Part shown: one piece after another, positions 1-8,337 of the stretch
How the letters are laid out: the number at the start of each line of letters is the position of its first letter
How positions within the stretch are numbered: position 1 is the first letter of the stretch
NCBI GenBank assembly: GCA_021531755.1
Contig: JADYUK010000022.1
Location: 1-47,661, forward strand
Source of the DNA: Hoylesella loescheii
GTDB lineage: Bacteria > Bacteroidota > Bacteroidia > Bacteroidales > Bacteroidaceae
Direction of reading: 5' to 3'
DNA length: 47,661 nt
The notes under the pieces: generated by a model
Database searches by the model: none
What the model saw: only the letters and a program-made list of their open reading frames with translations
Told to the model about the DNA's origin: nothing
Position numbers and translations under genes: made by a program

Positions 1-51
1 CGTCAGTCTGACAATATCAAACCAGCAACACATGAGAGGAGACACACGCCT

Positions 52-882
52 ATGCTCACAATAGTCACTCCAGCATACAACGCCATGCCATACATAAAGG
101 CATGTCACGACAGCATCAGAAGCCAGACATACAGCGCCTGGCGGTGGATTGTCGTCGACGACGCCTCGACCGACGGCACAGCAGAGTATCTCGACAGCAT
201 AGCTGAGACAGACAACCGCATAACTGTCAGCCACCGCACAGAGAACAGCGGTAATGCCAAACTGCCCCGTGACACCGGCGTGACAATGGCAGAGACAGAG
301 CGCGTCATGCTCATCGACGCCGACGACACCATAAGCCCAGACTATGTGGCAACAATGATGGAGACAATGGACAGGATGGAGAGCGATATCGTATATCCCA
401 TAATGCACTTCATGGACCAGCAGGGAGGAGTGAGAGGAACGCTCCCTGACATACACCTCGACAACAGACTATACACAGGGAAAGAGACAGTCATGATGAC
501 AATACCATCATGGCATATAGGATGCAACGGCGGACTATACCGCAAGCCTATACTCCAGGCCGTCATAAAGAGCAGCCGCCAATGCCTGATGAACACCGAC
601 GAGGTGGACGAGCGGAGATGCATGCTCCTGACAGATAGAATAGCATTCGCCCGGACATCATACTTCTACCGCTGCCCCCCGACATCCATAACATCGAGCA
701 AAGGGAGGAAACAGCTCGACACGCTCCGGACCGACCGGCAGCTCCACAGGCTCATCATAAGCCACTACGGCATAATGAGCCGCGCCAACATGCTCATGAC
801 AATCCGCCGCATAGCTACCCTGAAAGCCATCATAGGCATGGCTGTAAGGACATGGAAGGAGAGAGGAGACAGAAAGAAATGA
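52..882 (+). CDS. Family 2 glycosyltransferase
   Basis: This 276-residue protein is a GT-A fold glycosyltransferase that should transfer a sugar from a nucleotide-sugar donor to a cell-surface glycan. The N-terminus LTIVTPAYNAMPYI is the usual GT2 opening strand. VVDDASTDGT (about residues 34-43) and the metal-binding DADD (about 89-92) follow at the expected spacing. There is no signal peptide or membrane segment, so it is probably cytoplasmic. The last 40 residues are basic (TWKERGDRKK), which could hold it to the inner membrane. The start is the first ATG after a purine-rich stretch (GAGAGGAGA). The donor and acceptor cannot be read from the sequence. The next gene, a secreted pectinase-like enzyme, lies 234 bp away across a 9-bp tandem array, so co-transcription is possible but unproven. 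Family confidence is high; specificity is unknown. Confidence 0.9.
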   Translation: MLTIVTPAYNAMPYIKACHDSIRSQTYSAWRWIVVDDASTDGTAEYLDSIAETDNRITVSHRTENSGNAKLPRDTGVTMAETERVMLIDADDTISPDYVATMMETMDRMESDIVYPIMHFMDQQGGVRGTLPDIHLDNRLYTGKETVMMTIPSWHIGCNGGLYRKPILQAVIKSSRQCLMNTDEVDERRCMLLTDRIAFARTSYFYRCPPTSITSSKGRKQLDTLRTDRQLHRLIISHYGIMSRANMLMTIRRIATLKAIIGMAVRTWKERGDRKK

Positions 883-901
883 CAGCATGAGAAAGGAAAT
901 A

Positions 902-1018
902 AGCGTTATTAACGTGATTAACGATACTAACGTTACTAACGTGATTAACGTCACTATCGTCACTAACGTCATTAGCGTTACTAACGTCACTAACGTGATT
1001 AACGTCACTAACGTCATT
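902..1018 (+). repeat. 9-bp tandem array, 13 units, consensus AACGTNAYT
   Basis: Thirteen contiguous 9-bp units run from AGCGTTATT at 902 to AACGTCATT at 1018, with most changes at unit positions 2, 5, 6 and 8. Every full unit carries the self-complementary ACGT core or a one-base variant. Because 9 is a multiple of 3, the array is open in several frames. The plus frame 887-1120 would give an N-V-T/I repeat peptide of 77 residues, and its stop overlaps the next start as ATGA. I treat that frame as a by-product of the repeat, but translation is not excluded. The array fills the gap between the glycosyltransferase and the GH28 gene and could vary in copy number. Confidence 0.92.
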
Positions 1019-1116
1019 AAAAAAATCCCCAACGCTAACAGACCACCATACACGCAGCACGCAGCACATGCAACCCCACAGATACATCCAATAACCCCAC
1101 TAATCCACCAACCATC

Positions 1117-2448
1117 ATGAAACAGCTGACAATCATCACCCTCCTCCTCATCTCATGCATCATGCCAGCAACAGCACGAGACTATGTCATAACCGACTTC
1201 GGAGCGACAACCGACACCGCACAGCTCAGCACAAAGGCCGTGCAGCAAGCCATAGACCTCTGCCACAAAGACGGCGGAGGAAGAGTCGTTGTCCCCAACG
1301 GCGCATACACCATAGGCACGATAATACTGAGAAGCAATGTCACGCTATACCTCGAGAACGGCGCCACACTCTACGGCAGCACAAAACTCTCCGAGTACAA
1401 GAAGCTGAAACCCGAGTACCTCTCGCTCAGGACACAGAAAGAGACCATACAGCTCATATACGCCGAGAAGGCACACAACATCACCATAACCGGACAGGGA
1501 ACAATAGACGGACAGGGAAAGGGATTCAGGAAACTGACATGGGACGACGAGGGGATAACACGCCCCCATCTGCTCAGGCTCATAGAGTGTGAGGACGTGA
1601 ACGTCAGCGGCATAACACTCAAGAACTCAGCCTGCTGGATGCAGCACTATCTCGCATGCGACCGTGTGCGACTCTCTGACCTCCACATCATAAACCGCAA
1701 CAACTATAACAACGACGCCATAGACATTGACGGATGCCATGACGTCATCATAAAAGGAATCTTCGCCGACAGCGACGACGACGCCATAACCCTCAAGAGC
1801 ACATCGCCAAGGAAATGCGAGGACGTGACCATCAGCGACTGTGTCGTCAGCAGCCACTGTAACGCCATAAAGCTCGGGACAGAGACAAACGGAGGATTCA
1901 AGAACATAAACATACACGGAATAGTCGTCAAGCCCAGCGCCGACCAGTCGACACAGTTCTTCGGGGAGAGAAGGGGAATATGCGCCATAGCCCTCGAGAT
2001 TGTCGACGGAGGAGAGATGGACAATGTCATCGTCAGCGGAATAACAGTCAGAGGGACAGAGTCGCCCATATTCATACGCCTCGCCAACAGGGCAAGGGGA
2101 TATTACGAGGGACAGAGGATAAACAATATCGGCAAACTGCATGATATCATGCTCTCTGACATCAACGTGACAGAGGCCGGCCCATACGGATGCAGCATAA
2201 CAGGAATGAGCGGACACAGAGTGGAGAACATCACCCTGCGCAATATACGCATACGCCACGAGGGAGGAGGAAAACCGAAGAAGAGCGTGCCCGACGAGAA
2301 AGAGGACGAGTATCCGGAGGCTACCATGTGGGGACACCTGCCAGCCAAGGGATTCTACCTCAGGCATACACGCAACATAAAGATGGAGAATATCGAGATA
2401 TCAACAACAAAGGCCGACAGCCGCCCCGATATCGTGGGATGGAAATGA
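1117..2448 (+). CDS. Secreted glycoside hydrolase family 28 (polygalacturonase-like)
   Basis: The product (443 residues) is a parallel beta-helix enzyme expected to cleave galacturonide linkages in pectin or rhamnogalacturonan fragments. A signal peptide occupies residues 1-20 (MKQLTIITLLLISCIMPATA), so the enzyme is exported, probably to the periplasm. The N-terminal block VITDFGATTD and GGGRVVVPNGAYTIGTI is typical of bacterial GH28. The acidic catalytic cluster appears as NNDAIDI (about 198-204) and DSDDDAITLKS (about 218-228), followed by SHCNAIKLGTE (about 246-256), the position of the family GHG motif. The Gly of GHG is replaced, as I would expect in exo-acting Bacteroidetes members, but this was not checked. 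The length is normal. No SusCD pair adjoins it; the only neighbour on the same strand is the GT2 upstream. Substrate is inferred from family only. Confidence 0.9.
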   Translation: MKQLTIITLLLISCIMPATARDYVITDFGATTDTAQLSTKAVQQAIDLCHKDGGGRVVVPNGAYTIGTIILRSNVTLYLENGATLYGSTKLSEYKKLKPEYLSLRTQKETIQLIYAEKAHNITITGQGTIDGQGKGFRKLTWDDEGITRPHLLRLIECEDVNVSGITLKNSACWMQHYLACDRVRLSDLHIINRNNYNNDAIDIDGCHDVIIKGIFADSDDDAITLKSTSPRKCEDVTISDCVVSSHCNAIKLGTETNGGFKNINIHGIVVKPSADQSTQFFGERRGICAIALEIVDGGEMDNVIVSGITVRGTESPIFIRLANRARGYYEGQRINNIGKLHDIMLSDINVTEAGPYGCSITGMSGHRVENITLRNIRIRHEGGGKPKKSVPDEKEDEYPEATMWGHLPAKGFYLRHTRNIKMENIEISTTKADSRPDIVGWK

Positions 2449-2491
2449 CCATGCTCCATGACACCCCTCTGGCAACAAAACAACACATCCT

Positions 2492-3070
2492 ATGAACACA
2501 GAGACACATCCATTCACCCCATTCCTGCCCCATGACGCCCGTGTGCTGATGCTCGGGACATTCCCTCCCGCCCCTCACAGATGGTGCATGCCGTTCTATT
2601 ATCCTAACTTCCAGAACGACATGTGGCGCATCATGGGCATAATATTCTACGGCGACAAGGAACATTTCGTCGTCAGAGACGCGAAGCGCTTCGACCAGGA
2701 GAAGATAGAGACATTCCTCAGAGAGCGAGGCATAGCGATGTACGACACCGCGACGAGAGTAGTGAGGACTAAGAACACAGCCTCGGACAAGGACCTCCTC
2801 ATAGTCGAGGAGACCGACGTCAGGGCCATGCTCCTTCGTCTGCCACAGTGCCGGACAGTGGTCACGGCAGGCCAGCTCGCCACCACAACACTGTGCCGGC
2901 AGTTCGGGGTGACGGAGCCGAAGGTAGGCGAGAGCGTGGCGGCAGACCTTCCTGACGGACGCACCGTAAATATCTTCCGCATGCCAAGCAGTTCCCGCGC
3001 CTACCCCATGAGGGCCGAGAAAAAAGCCGAGGCATACCGCAAAGCGCTTGCGATATGCCTCGGGGAGTAA
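2492..3070 (+). CDS. Uracil-DNA glycosylase superfamily protein (Mug/hypoxanthine-type)
   Basis: This 192-residue cytoplasmic protein resembles the short single-domain DNA glycosylases that excise uracil or hypoxanthine from DNA. The opening LMLGTFPP (about 19-26) is the superfamily motif 1. FYYPNFQNDMWRIMG (about 35-49) matches the FYY.(H/N)P.N.(F/M)W signature of this subgroup. Near the C-terminus MPSSSRAYPM (about 169-178) stands where motif 2, which contacts the DNA minor groove, is expected. The length fits the family. The gene begins 43 bp after the GH28 stop on the same strand, yet the functions are unrelated, so any shared transcript is likely incidental. The substrate base cannot be decided from these motifs. 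The superfamily call is fairly secure. Confidence 0.8.
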   Translation: MNTETHPFTPFLPHDARVLMLGTFPPAPHRWCMPFYYPNFQNDMWRIMGIIFYGDKEHFVVRDAKRFDQEKIETFLRERGIAMYDTATRVVRTKNTASDKDLLIVEETDVRAMLLRLPQCRTVVTAGQLATTTLCRQFGVTEPKVGESVAADLPDGRTVNIFRMPSSSRAYPMRAEKKAEAYRKALAICLGE

Positions 3071-3131
3071 GACAGGAGAGTGTTGATTAAGTAGGGGAGT
3101 AAGTAGTGGAGTAATTCAGGAGGAATAGTAA

Positions 3132-3551
3132 TCAGGCTGTGTTCTTCGTGAACAGGGAGCTCCAGAACGACCTCATGCCCTCTGTGTCGTGGGCCGACAT
3201 GATGCGCATGATGCGTCCTGTCACACTGTCACGCTTCACGCCTTTCCTCACACCACCACGGTGGGCGAGGCAGTAGGGATTAGGAATCTCGGGCATGCAG
3301 AAGACATCGCACGCCCTCCTCACCATGCTCTTGTATGTCACCATGCTGCCGTCGGCCTCCATGAGATTGCCTTTGTTATATGTTATCCAGAGCAGTTCGA
3401 GGAGGTCAGTCTTTGTCCCCTTCCATACCATCGAGCATTTCTCTGCCGACAGGATATCCTTCATGGTTTCGATTATAATGTTCTCCATGGTCTCGCGGTC
3501 CTTTATCTGAGGGTCGGCGAGAGTCTTTCTTCTATAATAGATTGTGTTCAT
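3132..3551 (-). CDS. Small protein resembling the RteC C-terminal region
   Basis: A 139-residue basic protein with no signal peptide or membrane helix. The block MVWKGTKTDLLELLWITYNKGNL (about 41-63, here split for reading as MVWKGTKTDLLELLW and ITYNKGNL) recalls the W.GSKT.L.ELIYAL...G.IN motif near the C-terminus of RteC, a regulator encoded by Bacteroides conjugative transposons. RteC proper is about twice as long and has an N-terminal domain that is absent here, so this is either a small relative or a remnant of a mobile element. It stands alone on the minus strand between plus-strand genes. A possible TACCTTTG element lies about 280 bp upstream, after a pair of 30-bp direct repeats. The gene looks intact; the function is unproven and the similarity is from memory of the motif only. 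Confidence 0.55.
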   Translation of the reverse strand: MNTIYYRRKTLADPQIKDRETMENIIIETMKDILSAEKCSMVWKGTKTDLLELLWITYNKGNLMEADGSMVTYKSMVRRACDVFCMPEIPNPYCLAHRGGVRKGVKRDSVTGRIMRIMSAHDTEGMRSFWSSLFTKNTA

Positions 3552-3563
3552 ACCCTAATATCT

Positions 3564-3666
3564 TATATTGTTTTCTTCTTGTAATGTTGTCCCCGACGAC
3601 AAAGAAGCGATGATACACTCCCTTTATCTTATGTTGTATGTTGTTTTCTTCTTGTTATGTTGTCCC
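3564..3666. repeat. Pair of 30-bp direct repeats
   Basis: The sequences at 3564-3593 and 3637-3666 match at 28 of 30 positions; both contain GTTTTCTTCTTGT and end in ATGTTGTCCC. They lie 43 bp apart, upstream of the minus-strand RteC-like gene, and would fall in its 5' leader. Duplication remnant or protein-binding sites are both possible. Confidence 0.75.
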
Positions 3667-3832
3667 AGCCTCTACCGCTGTTGCCAGCGGTGTTCATGGC
3701 TTGTGTTGTGAGGCTATGTTATTATCCGAGAGTAACATTTTGGTTCCATCCTCCGTTTCCTGCACTTGGCATAGCGAGCTTGCTCCGCCCTCGCTTATCA
3801 TAAACGATGGTGTGTTTTTTATTAATCTGGGC

Positions 3833-3841
3833 GCAAAGGTA
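3833..3841 (-). promoter_or_regulatory. Possible -7 element for the RteC-like gene
   Basis: Read on the minus strand this is TACCTTTGC, matching TAnnTTTG. No TTG stands at the ideal 19-21 bp upstream spacing (the nearest TTTG is about 24 bp away), so the call is weak. It would give a leader of about 280 nt. Confidence 0.3.
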
Positions 3842-3908
3842 TACCGGTTACGTGAACAATAAGTTCAAATAATAATCTTTTTTGGTTAAATATTTCTAAA
3901 TAAATCTC

Positions 3909-3971
3909 TCCGGTAAACTGTTTCAAGACCACTATGTCAAGGTCTTTAGAATGTTTACCGGACAGTAATAG
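3909..3971. repeat. Nested-hairpin element TCCGGTAAAC, copy A
   Basis: The outer arms TCCGGTAAAC (3909-3918) and GTTTACCGGA (3953-3962) are perfect complements, and inner arms AAGACC (3925-3930) and GGTCTT (3941-3946) pair inside them. The tail CAGTAATAG follows. A related full copy is at 20748-20807, and a copy lacking the left arm at 13823-13868. The element abuts the RAYT-linked repeat. Confidence 0.85.
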
Positions 3972-4074
3972 CTTCATAACAGGGGGGCTTTTCCTCCCTC
4001 ATCAGCCTCAGGGGGCTTTTCCTCCCTAATCAGCCTCAGGCCCCTGTTCGTCAGGCGTCAGCCTGTCGTCAGCT
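3971..4074 (-). repeat. Inverted remote copy of the RAYT-linked repeat
   Basis: Reverse-complemented, this stretch matches the unit directly downstream of the transposase at 34077-34181. It shares CTGACGACAGGCTGACGCCT, GACGAACAGGGG, two GAGGCTGAT blocks and the end CCCCCCTGTTATGAAGC. A hairpin CAGGC-TGAC-GCCTG sits in the conserved core (4051-4064 here). It is about 30 kb from the transposase, so the element has spread by mobility or recombination. Confidence 0.85.
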
Positions 4075-4279
4075 CAGAATATAAACAAATCATAGTACAG
4101 TATTCCAGGATGCAGCAGCATCTTGCTATCGCCACATCGGCTGCTGGCGCCGGTAAAAGTGTCATCGCTTATCCTGAGTTTTGCCATAAGGCAGCGGGTT
4201 AAGAACGGGAGAATAGCCGCCATTTCTTAATTCTTGTATAAAGTCAGGCTGTTTCGGCTTCTTTTCGGTATTATTTTAC

Positions 4280-4287
4280 TATATTTG
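4280..4287 (+). promoter_or_regulatory. -7 element upstream of the OB/AlbA_2 gene
   Basis: TATATTTG matches the Bacteroidetes -7 box TAnnTTTG exactly and is followed by C. A clear -33 TTG is lacking at the ideal distance. It would start a transcript near 4294, giving a leader of about 147 nt before the ATG at 4441. Confidence 0.55.
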
Positions 4288-4348
4288 CAGGAAATACTTT
4301 TCGGGCAGCCGGGGGGAAGGCTCATGGGGCGTCTCCGTATTTAGTCCG

Positions 4349-4404
4349 GCAGCCTGTGGGCAGGCATCTGCCTGGGAGAAGTTTTTTTTTAGTTCCGTTT
4401 TTTT
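4349..4404 (+). promoter_or_regulatory. Structured leader with T-runs; possible attenuator
   Basis: GGCAGCCTG and CAGGCATCTGCC can form alternative hairpins: CCTG with CAGG (4354-4364), or CAGGCA with TGCCTG (4361-4374). A run of nine T (4382-4390) and another of seven (4398-4404) follow. The first hairpin is seven bases from the T-run, too far for a textbook terminator, so this is only a candidate attenuator for the gene at 4441. Confidence 0.3.
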
Positions 4405-4440
4405 ATCGTACAAGAACAACTGCAATATTTTTATTGATAT

Positions 4441-7400
4441 ATGGGTCAGATGAAAGAATATACCGTTGGTGAGATTGTCGACTTCAAGGTGAAGAGTGTG
4501 TTCCAGAGCTATTGTGAGCTTCAGGACGAGCAGACGGTGACGTATCTCCAGAATACGGACAACATGAGGCTTTCCAAAGGGCAGACACTGCGCTGCAAGA
4601 TACTGTCGGCCTCGGGGCTGCATCCGAGGGTCATGCTGCTTGACTATGGCGATATAGACCATAAGGAGAACAAGGTCGACGAGAGGGTCTTGACAGAGAT
4701 TCTTGGCGAGATGGGCGTGATGTGGCCTATCCGCGATTTTGTCAAGCTTGTCCTTGCCGACAGCAATGACCTTTCGTTCTCCCGCCAGTGCCACCAGTGG
4801 ATACAGGTGATGATGGAGATGCAGCAGGACCTCTGCCAGATTAAGTCGGACTGCAGGAGCATGCTTGAGATGTCGAGGCTGCTGGACAGCTCGGGGCCCT
4901 CGGAGCGTGAGGTGTTCCAGGAGAGGTTCACGACGATAATAGAGCTGACAGGGAATTATATCGTGGCGAAGGAGATGATGGAGGAGAGCTCCGAGTCATC
5001 CGGAGCCCAGGAGTTTATCGACAGCTTGCTCGGTAAGCTGAGGATGTCGGGCTATGTCTATCATCCGCGCAAGACGTTCAACATTCTCTCCAGCCTCTTT
5101 GTCCTCGCCCCGTCGCTCATGAATGACAATATCGAGAGGATGTTCGCAGTCATCAAGGAGCGTGACATAAGCCAGTGGAAGAAGGAGCCATTCCGCACGG
5201 CACTGCTCCAGGTGCTCGAGCTTTATGTCTCGGGCAACGAGAAGGTGATAGACAATATGAGGGACAACACCATGCTCCTGTACAATACTATCCAGGCGTT
5301 GTCCATCCAGATGCTTCTCCATGACGCCAACGCTGGCGATACGGATATCATAGACTACAGGCTCAATGCCTCGCGCCTATGTACCCTCGTGTCTCACACG
5401 AAGATGTCCAACCCGATAGACATTGTCAATCTTGGCCTCTTCAATCTTGTCAGCTCGCGCTATGAGCTGCCGGCGTATAATCTGAGCACTGTGGGGTGTG
5501 ACAGGTTCAACTTCTTCATCTCGAACAAGGCCGCGTCATTGAAGGAGGAAATCGACACCATCAGCACATACACGCATAACAATGTCCGCCTCACTGTCTC
5601 AGACAGGGGCATAGAGCTGAGCACTACTGACATCAACACCAAGCCCGCCCTGCCGTCGAGGCTGTCGCTGTGGAACAATCTACAGGTCATGCTTGGCCAC
5701 AGGGTGGAGAAGGGAAACATATTCGCCAAGAAGGGCATCATGTACTACAAGGAGCTGTGGACGGACATAGAGCGTGACCTCTTCGAGACGGGTAAGACAG
5801 AGAGCACGGTCAGGAACATGCGCAAGAGCCGCAAGATAGGCGAGACAGTGGAGATATCAATCGCCAGGCAGGACGCCAACAACCCGCAGAAGTTCTACTG
5901 CACGGTAGAGGACGGCTCAGGCGACGAGGGGTATATATACATCCGTGACATCGTGCCATACAATATCCAGTCGCCCTCTGTGCGCCATTTTATCTCCGAG
6001 AAGGGCAACAGGCTCATCTTCAAGGCCACGATAACCGAGGCCGAGGACGGCGAGTACCACTTCTCCATGTTCTACGAGATAAAGCGTCGGGCAGGAGAGT
6101 TCTATGATGATGACGAGGATGTGATATGCTGGGTGGCGTTCAGCCAGATGCGCAACTCCGGTTTCCTCCCCGGTGTGACGAAAGAGGGCATCAGCGTCTC
6201 GATAATGGGTCTGGAGGATATCTCCGGACTCAAGCAGGGCGATATCATCTCGGCACGGCTGATAGGCGCCTCGCCACAGTCATTCCATATCGAGGCGAAG
6301 GTCAACTATGTCGTCAACCAGCGCTTCAACCTCAACGAGTCGTTCCGCTTCCTCATGGAAGCGCTCGCCGAGCGAGAGATGGACTCTGCCGCTGACGGGA
6401 CGGAGGAGAATGTCGAGACCGACCGCATCCTCGATGTCTCCTATGTCCGCCAGCTGATATACATCATCGACCGCATCTCGACGCTCGACAACACAGACGA
6501 CGAGTATATCAAGGCGTACAACTACCTCGGATTCGCACGCATGCTCTCGCTGCTGATAGGATGGGAGGAGCAGGCGGCATACTACAAGGGACGCATGGAC
6601 ATCATACTCATGCTCCACGATTTCGCCATAAACGACAGGATAGACGAGGAGAGCGTCATGCAGCTTGAGGAGATGAACGCCGACCTCTTCAGCAGCAATG
6701 TCGTTCTGCAGAACAGGTTCAGGCAGCTGCAGATAGTCAGCTACATCGGCAAGCCCGAGCATAATGGCGACCTGTGGGAGAGCTCGCGTGATGCAGACGA
6801 CGACATACGTGAGCTGGCATCGCTCGTGCTGTCGTACAACTTCATGTCGGCGACAAACATGGACAGCCAGGCCACTGATGTGCAGAACCGCATAAAGCAG
6901 ACACTGCGCCTGAAGGGATATGAGTCAGGGCTGAAGCTCTACGGCACAGGCATAGAGGACAAGACGACGGAGTACAAGACAAGCATAGTGTACTTTGCCG
7001 ACAAGACAGTCGACATACCCAACATGCAGGAGCAGATGAAGGTCATACTCTCTGTCATCGACTCGTTCCTGAACACCGACGGCGGCACACTGTATATCGG
7101 TGTGAACGACTCGGGCATGGGTGTCGGGCTGGAGTCAGACCTCGCCTACGCCGAGTTCAATGGCGACAGGGACAAGTATGCGCGGACCATAACTGACGCT
7201 GTCGTCCTCGCCTTCGGGAAAATCCCTGCGACACATGTCGACGTGCGCTTCGATCCCGACAACGACAAGCCCGTCTGCATCGTCAAGGTGACACCCTACA
7301 AGGATGGAGTGCAGTACGACGATTGGTGGTATGTCCGCATAGGCAGCACGAAGCGCAAGCTCAGCAAGCAGGAGTTCTATCAGTATAACAGCTCAGAGCG

Positions 7401-8178
7401 CCTCCTCATATCCCAGCCACAGCAGACAACGGCAGCCGCCCTCGCCCCACATGACAACCCAAACGATGATAAGCCAGAGGCGAGAGAACAAGCCAAGGAG
7501 CCAGCCAAGGAGCTGACCAAGGAACAGGCCAAGGAACAGGCCAAGGAGACAAAGCCCGCCCCACAGGCTGTCGACACGATACCCACAAGCCAGATACGCT
7601 TCAATGTCTGTGAGGAGTACAGGGAAGACTTCAGGCCTACGATAGCCTACCTCCAGTTCCTCGATATGGACAGGTTCCGCAAGATAACAGATTATAACTG
7701 GGAGCCGGGAATGCTGACACTGGCCGTCTATGACGAGGATGCCAACGGATACCTCGTGATGGCCTACGACAACGGATATGTCGCCAAGGTTCCCATGAAT
7801 GAGATACTCAAGTTTGAGGACAGCAAATCCTACACACGCCACTCTGGCCCAAAGCTCATCTTCGCATCCATAGCACATGATGACGACGCCCTGGTCTCTG
7901 TCACCGAGGAGGACAAGACAGCGGGACGCACCATGATGCGTGTCGACACGCTGGCCGGTATAGAGGAGACAAAGCTCGCCGACAGGGGCAGCCGGTTCTA
8001 CAACGAGGGCCTCGCACGCCGCATCATGCAGATAGACATCATCCCAGCAGAGGAGAAGGATATATTCGAGAATATACTCGACAAGGACAAACGCTCATTG
8101 GGACAGTCCGTCAAGACAATAAGCAACGATATAAAGCTCGGCCTCATCAAGATAGGTATAGAGCTCAGCGCGAAATAA
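4441..8178 (+). CDS. Large OB-fold and Schlafen AlbA_2 domain protein
   Basis: A 1245-residue, apparently cytoplasmic protein. Residues about 5-65 (YTVGEIVDFKVKSVF, then GQTLRCKIL) look like an S1/OB-type nucleic-acid-binding fold. A second OB-like region spans about 468-700 (GETVEISIARQD, FYCTVEDGSGDEGYIYIRDI, LKQGDIISARLIGA). Residues about 844-985 form a Schlafen AlbA_2 domain: EYKTSIV, then DSFLNTDGGTLYIGVNDSGM and WWYVRIGSTKRKLSKQEF. A charged linker (about 1012-1038) repeats KEQAKE-like units. The C-terminal 200 residues are a separate beta-rich unit that I do not recognise. AlbA_2 proteins bind nucleic acid, and some act as nucleases or regulators; the activity here is unknown. It has its own promoter and is followed by two DUF1703 nucleases, an arrangement that suggests an accessory or defence-like role without proving it. 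Confidence 0.85.
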   Translation: MGQMKEYTVGEIVDFKVKSVFQSYCELQDEQTVTYLQNTDNMRLSKGQTLRCKILSASGLHPRVMLLDYGDIDHKENKVDERVLTEILGEMGVMWPIRDFVKLVLADSNDLSFSRQCHQWIQVMMEMQQDLCQIKSDCRSMLEMSRLLDSSGPSEREVFQERFTTIIELTGNYIVAKEMMEESSESSGAQEFIDSLLGKLRMSGYVYHPRKTFNILSSLFVLAPSLMNDNIERMFAVIKERDISQWKKEPFRTALLQVLELYVSGNEKVIDNMRDNTMLLYNTIQALSIQMLLHDANAGDTDIIDYRLNASRLCTLVSHTKMSNPIDIVNLGLFNLVSSRYELPAYNLSTVGCDRFNFFISNKAASLKEEIDTISTYTHNNVRLTVSDRGIELSTTDINTKPALPSRLSLWNNLQVMLGHRVEKGNIFAKKGIMYYKELWTDIERDLFETGKTESTVRNMRKSRKIGETVEISIARQDANNPQKFYCTVEDGSGDEGYIYIRDIVPYNIQSPSVRHFISEKGNRLIFKATITEAEDGEYHFSMFYEIKRRAGEFYDDDEDVICWVAFSQMRNSGFLPGVTKEGISVSIMGLEDISGLKQGDIISARLIGASPQSFHIEAKVNYVVNQRFNLNESFRFLMEALAEREMDSAADGTEENVETDRILDVSYVRQLIYIIDRISTLDNTDDEYIKAYNYLGFARMLSLLIGWEEQAAYYKGRMDIILMLHDFAINDRIDEESVMQLEEMNADLFSSNVVLQNRFRQLQIVSYIGKPEHNGDLWESSRDADDDIRELASLVLSYNFMSATNMDSQATDVQNRIKQTLRLKGYESGLKLYGTGIEDKTTEYKTSIVYFADKTVDIPNMQEQMKVILSVIDSFLNTDGGTLYIGVNDSGMGVGLESDLAYAEFNGDRDKYARTITDAVVLAFGKIPATHVDVRFDPDNDKPVCIVKVTPYKDGVQYDDWWYVRIGSTKRKLSKQEFYQYNSSERLLISQPQQTTAAALAPHDNPNDDKPEAREQAKEPAKELTKEQAKEQAKETKPAPQAVDTIPTSQIRFNVCEEYREDFRPTIAYLQFLDMDRFRKITDYNWEPGMLTLAVYDEDANGYLVMAYDNGYVAKVPMNEILKFEDSKSYTRHSGPKLIFASIAHDDDALVSVTEEDKTAGRTMMRVDTLAGIEETKLADRGSRFYNEGLARRIMQIDIIPAEEKDIFENILDKDKRSLGQSVKTISNDIKLGLIKIGIELSAK

Positions 8179-8253
8179 AACAATCTCTGGCAAGCGGCTG
8201 GGCAGGGAAAAGAATCACACTCTCAGCAGGCCATATTTTTTTCACCCTATCAC

Positions 8254-8284
8254 TTGTTTGTTGCAGTTTTATTTCGTATCTTTG
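8254..8284 (+). promoter_or_regulatory. Promoter of the first DUF1703 gene
   Basis: The -7 box TATCTTTG (8277-8284) fits TAnnTTTG, and a TTG at 8254-8256 lies 20 bp upstream, the preferred spacing. The predicted start is near 8290, about 48 nt before the ATG. Confidence 0.75.
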
Positions 8285-8337
8285 CCGTGAAATGACTGAT
8301 GGACTGGTCATACAAACCATTTCTATGAAATTAGTAT

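Larger units (their letters stand above)
3552..4440. other. 889-bp gene-free region with repeats and two possible promoters
   Basis: I see no convincing gene here. The stretch holds two 30-bp direct repeats (3564-3593 and 3637-3666), a minus-strand -7 box, a nested-hairpin element (3909-3971), an inverted copy of the RAYT-linked repeat (3971-4074), a plus-strand -7 box at 4280 and a structured T-rich leader before the 1245-residue gene. The bases 4081-4260 show nothing I can name. Confidence 0.7.

Noticed and set aside
658..1087. Minus-strand repeat-peptide frames over the 9-bp array
   Set aside because: They arise from the low-complexity repeat, which is free of stops in several frames, and overlap the glycosyltransferase gene.
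1627..2367. Long minus-strand frame inside the GH28 gene
   Set aside because: It is a shadow of the strongly supported plus-strand gene, with no recognisable domain or start region.
3638..3862. Small plus-strand frame in the 3.5-4.4 kb gap
   Set aside because: No motif, no promoter or ribosome-binding context, and it covers a direct repeat and a hairpin.
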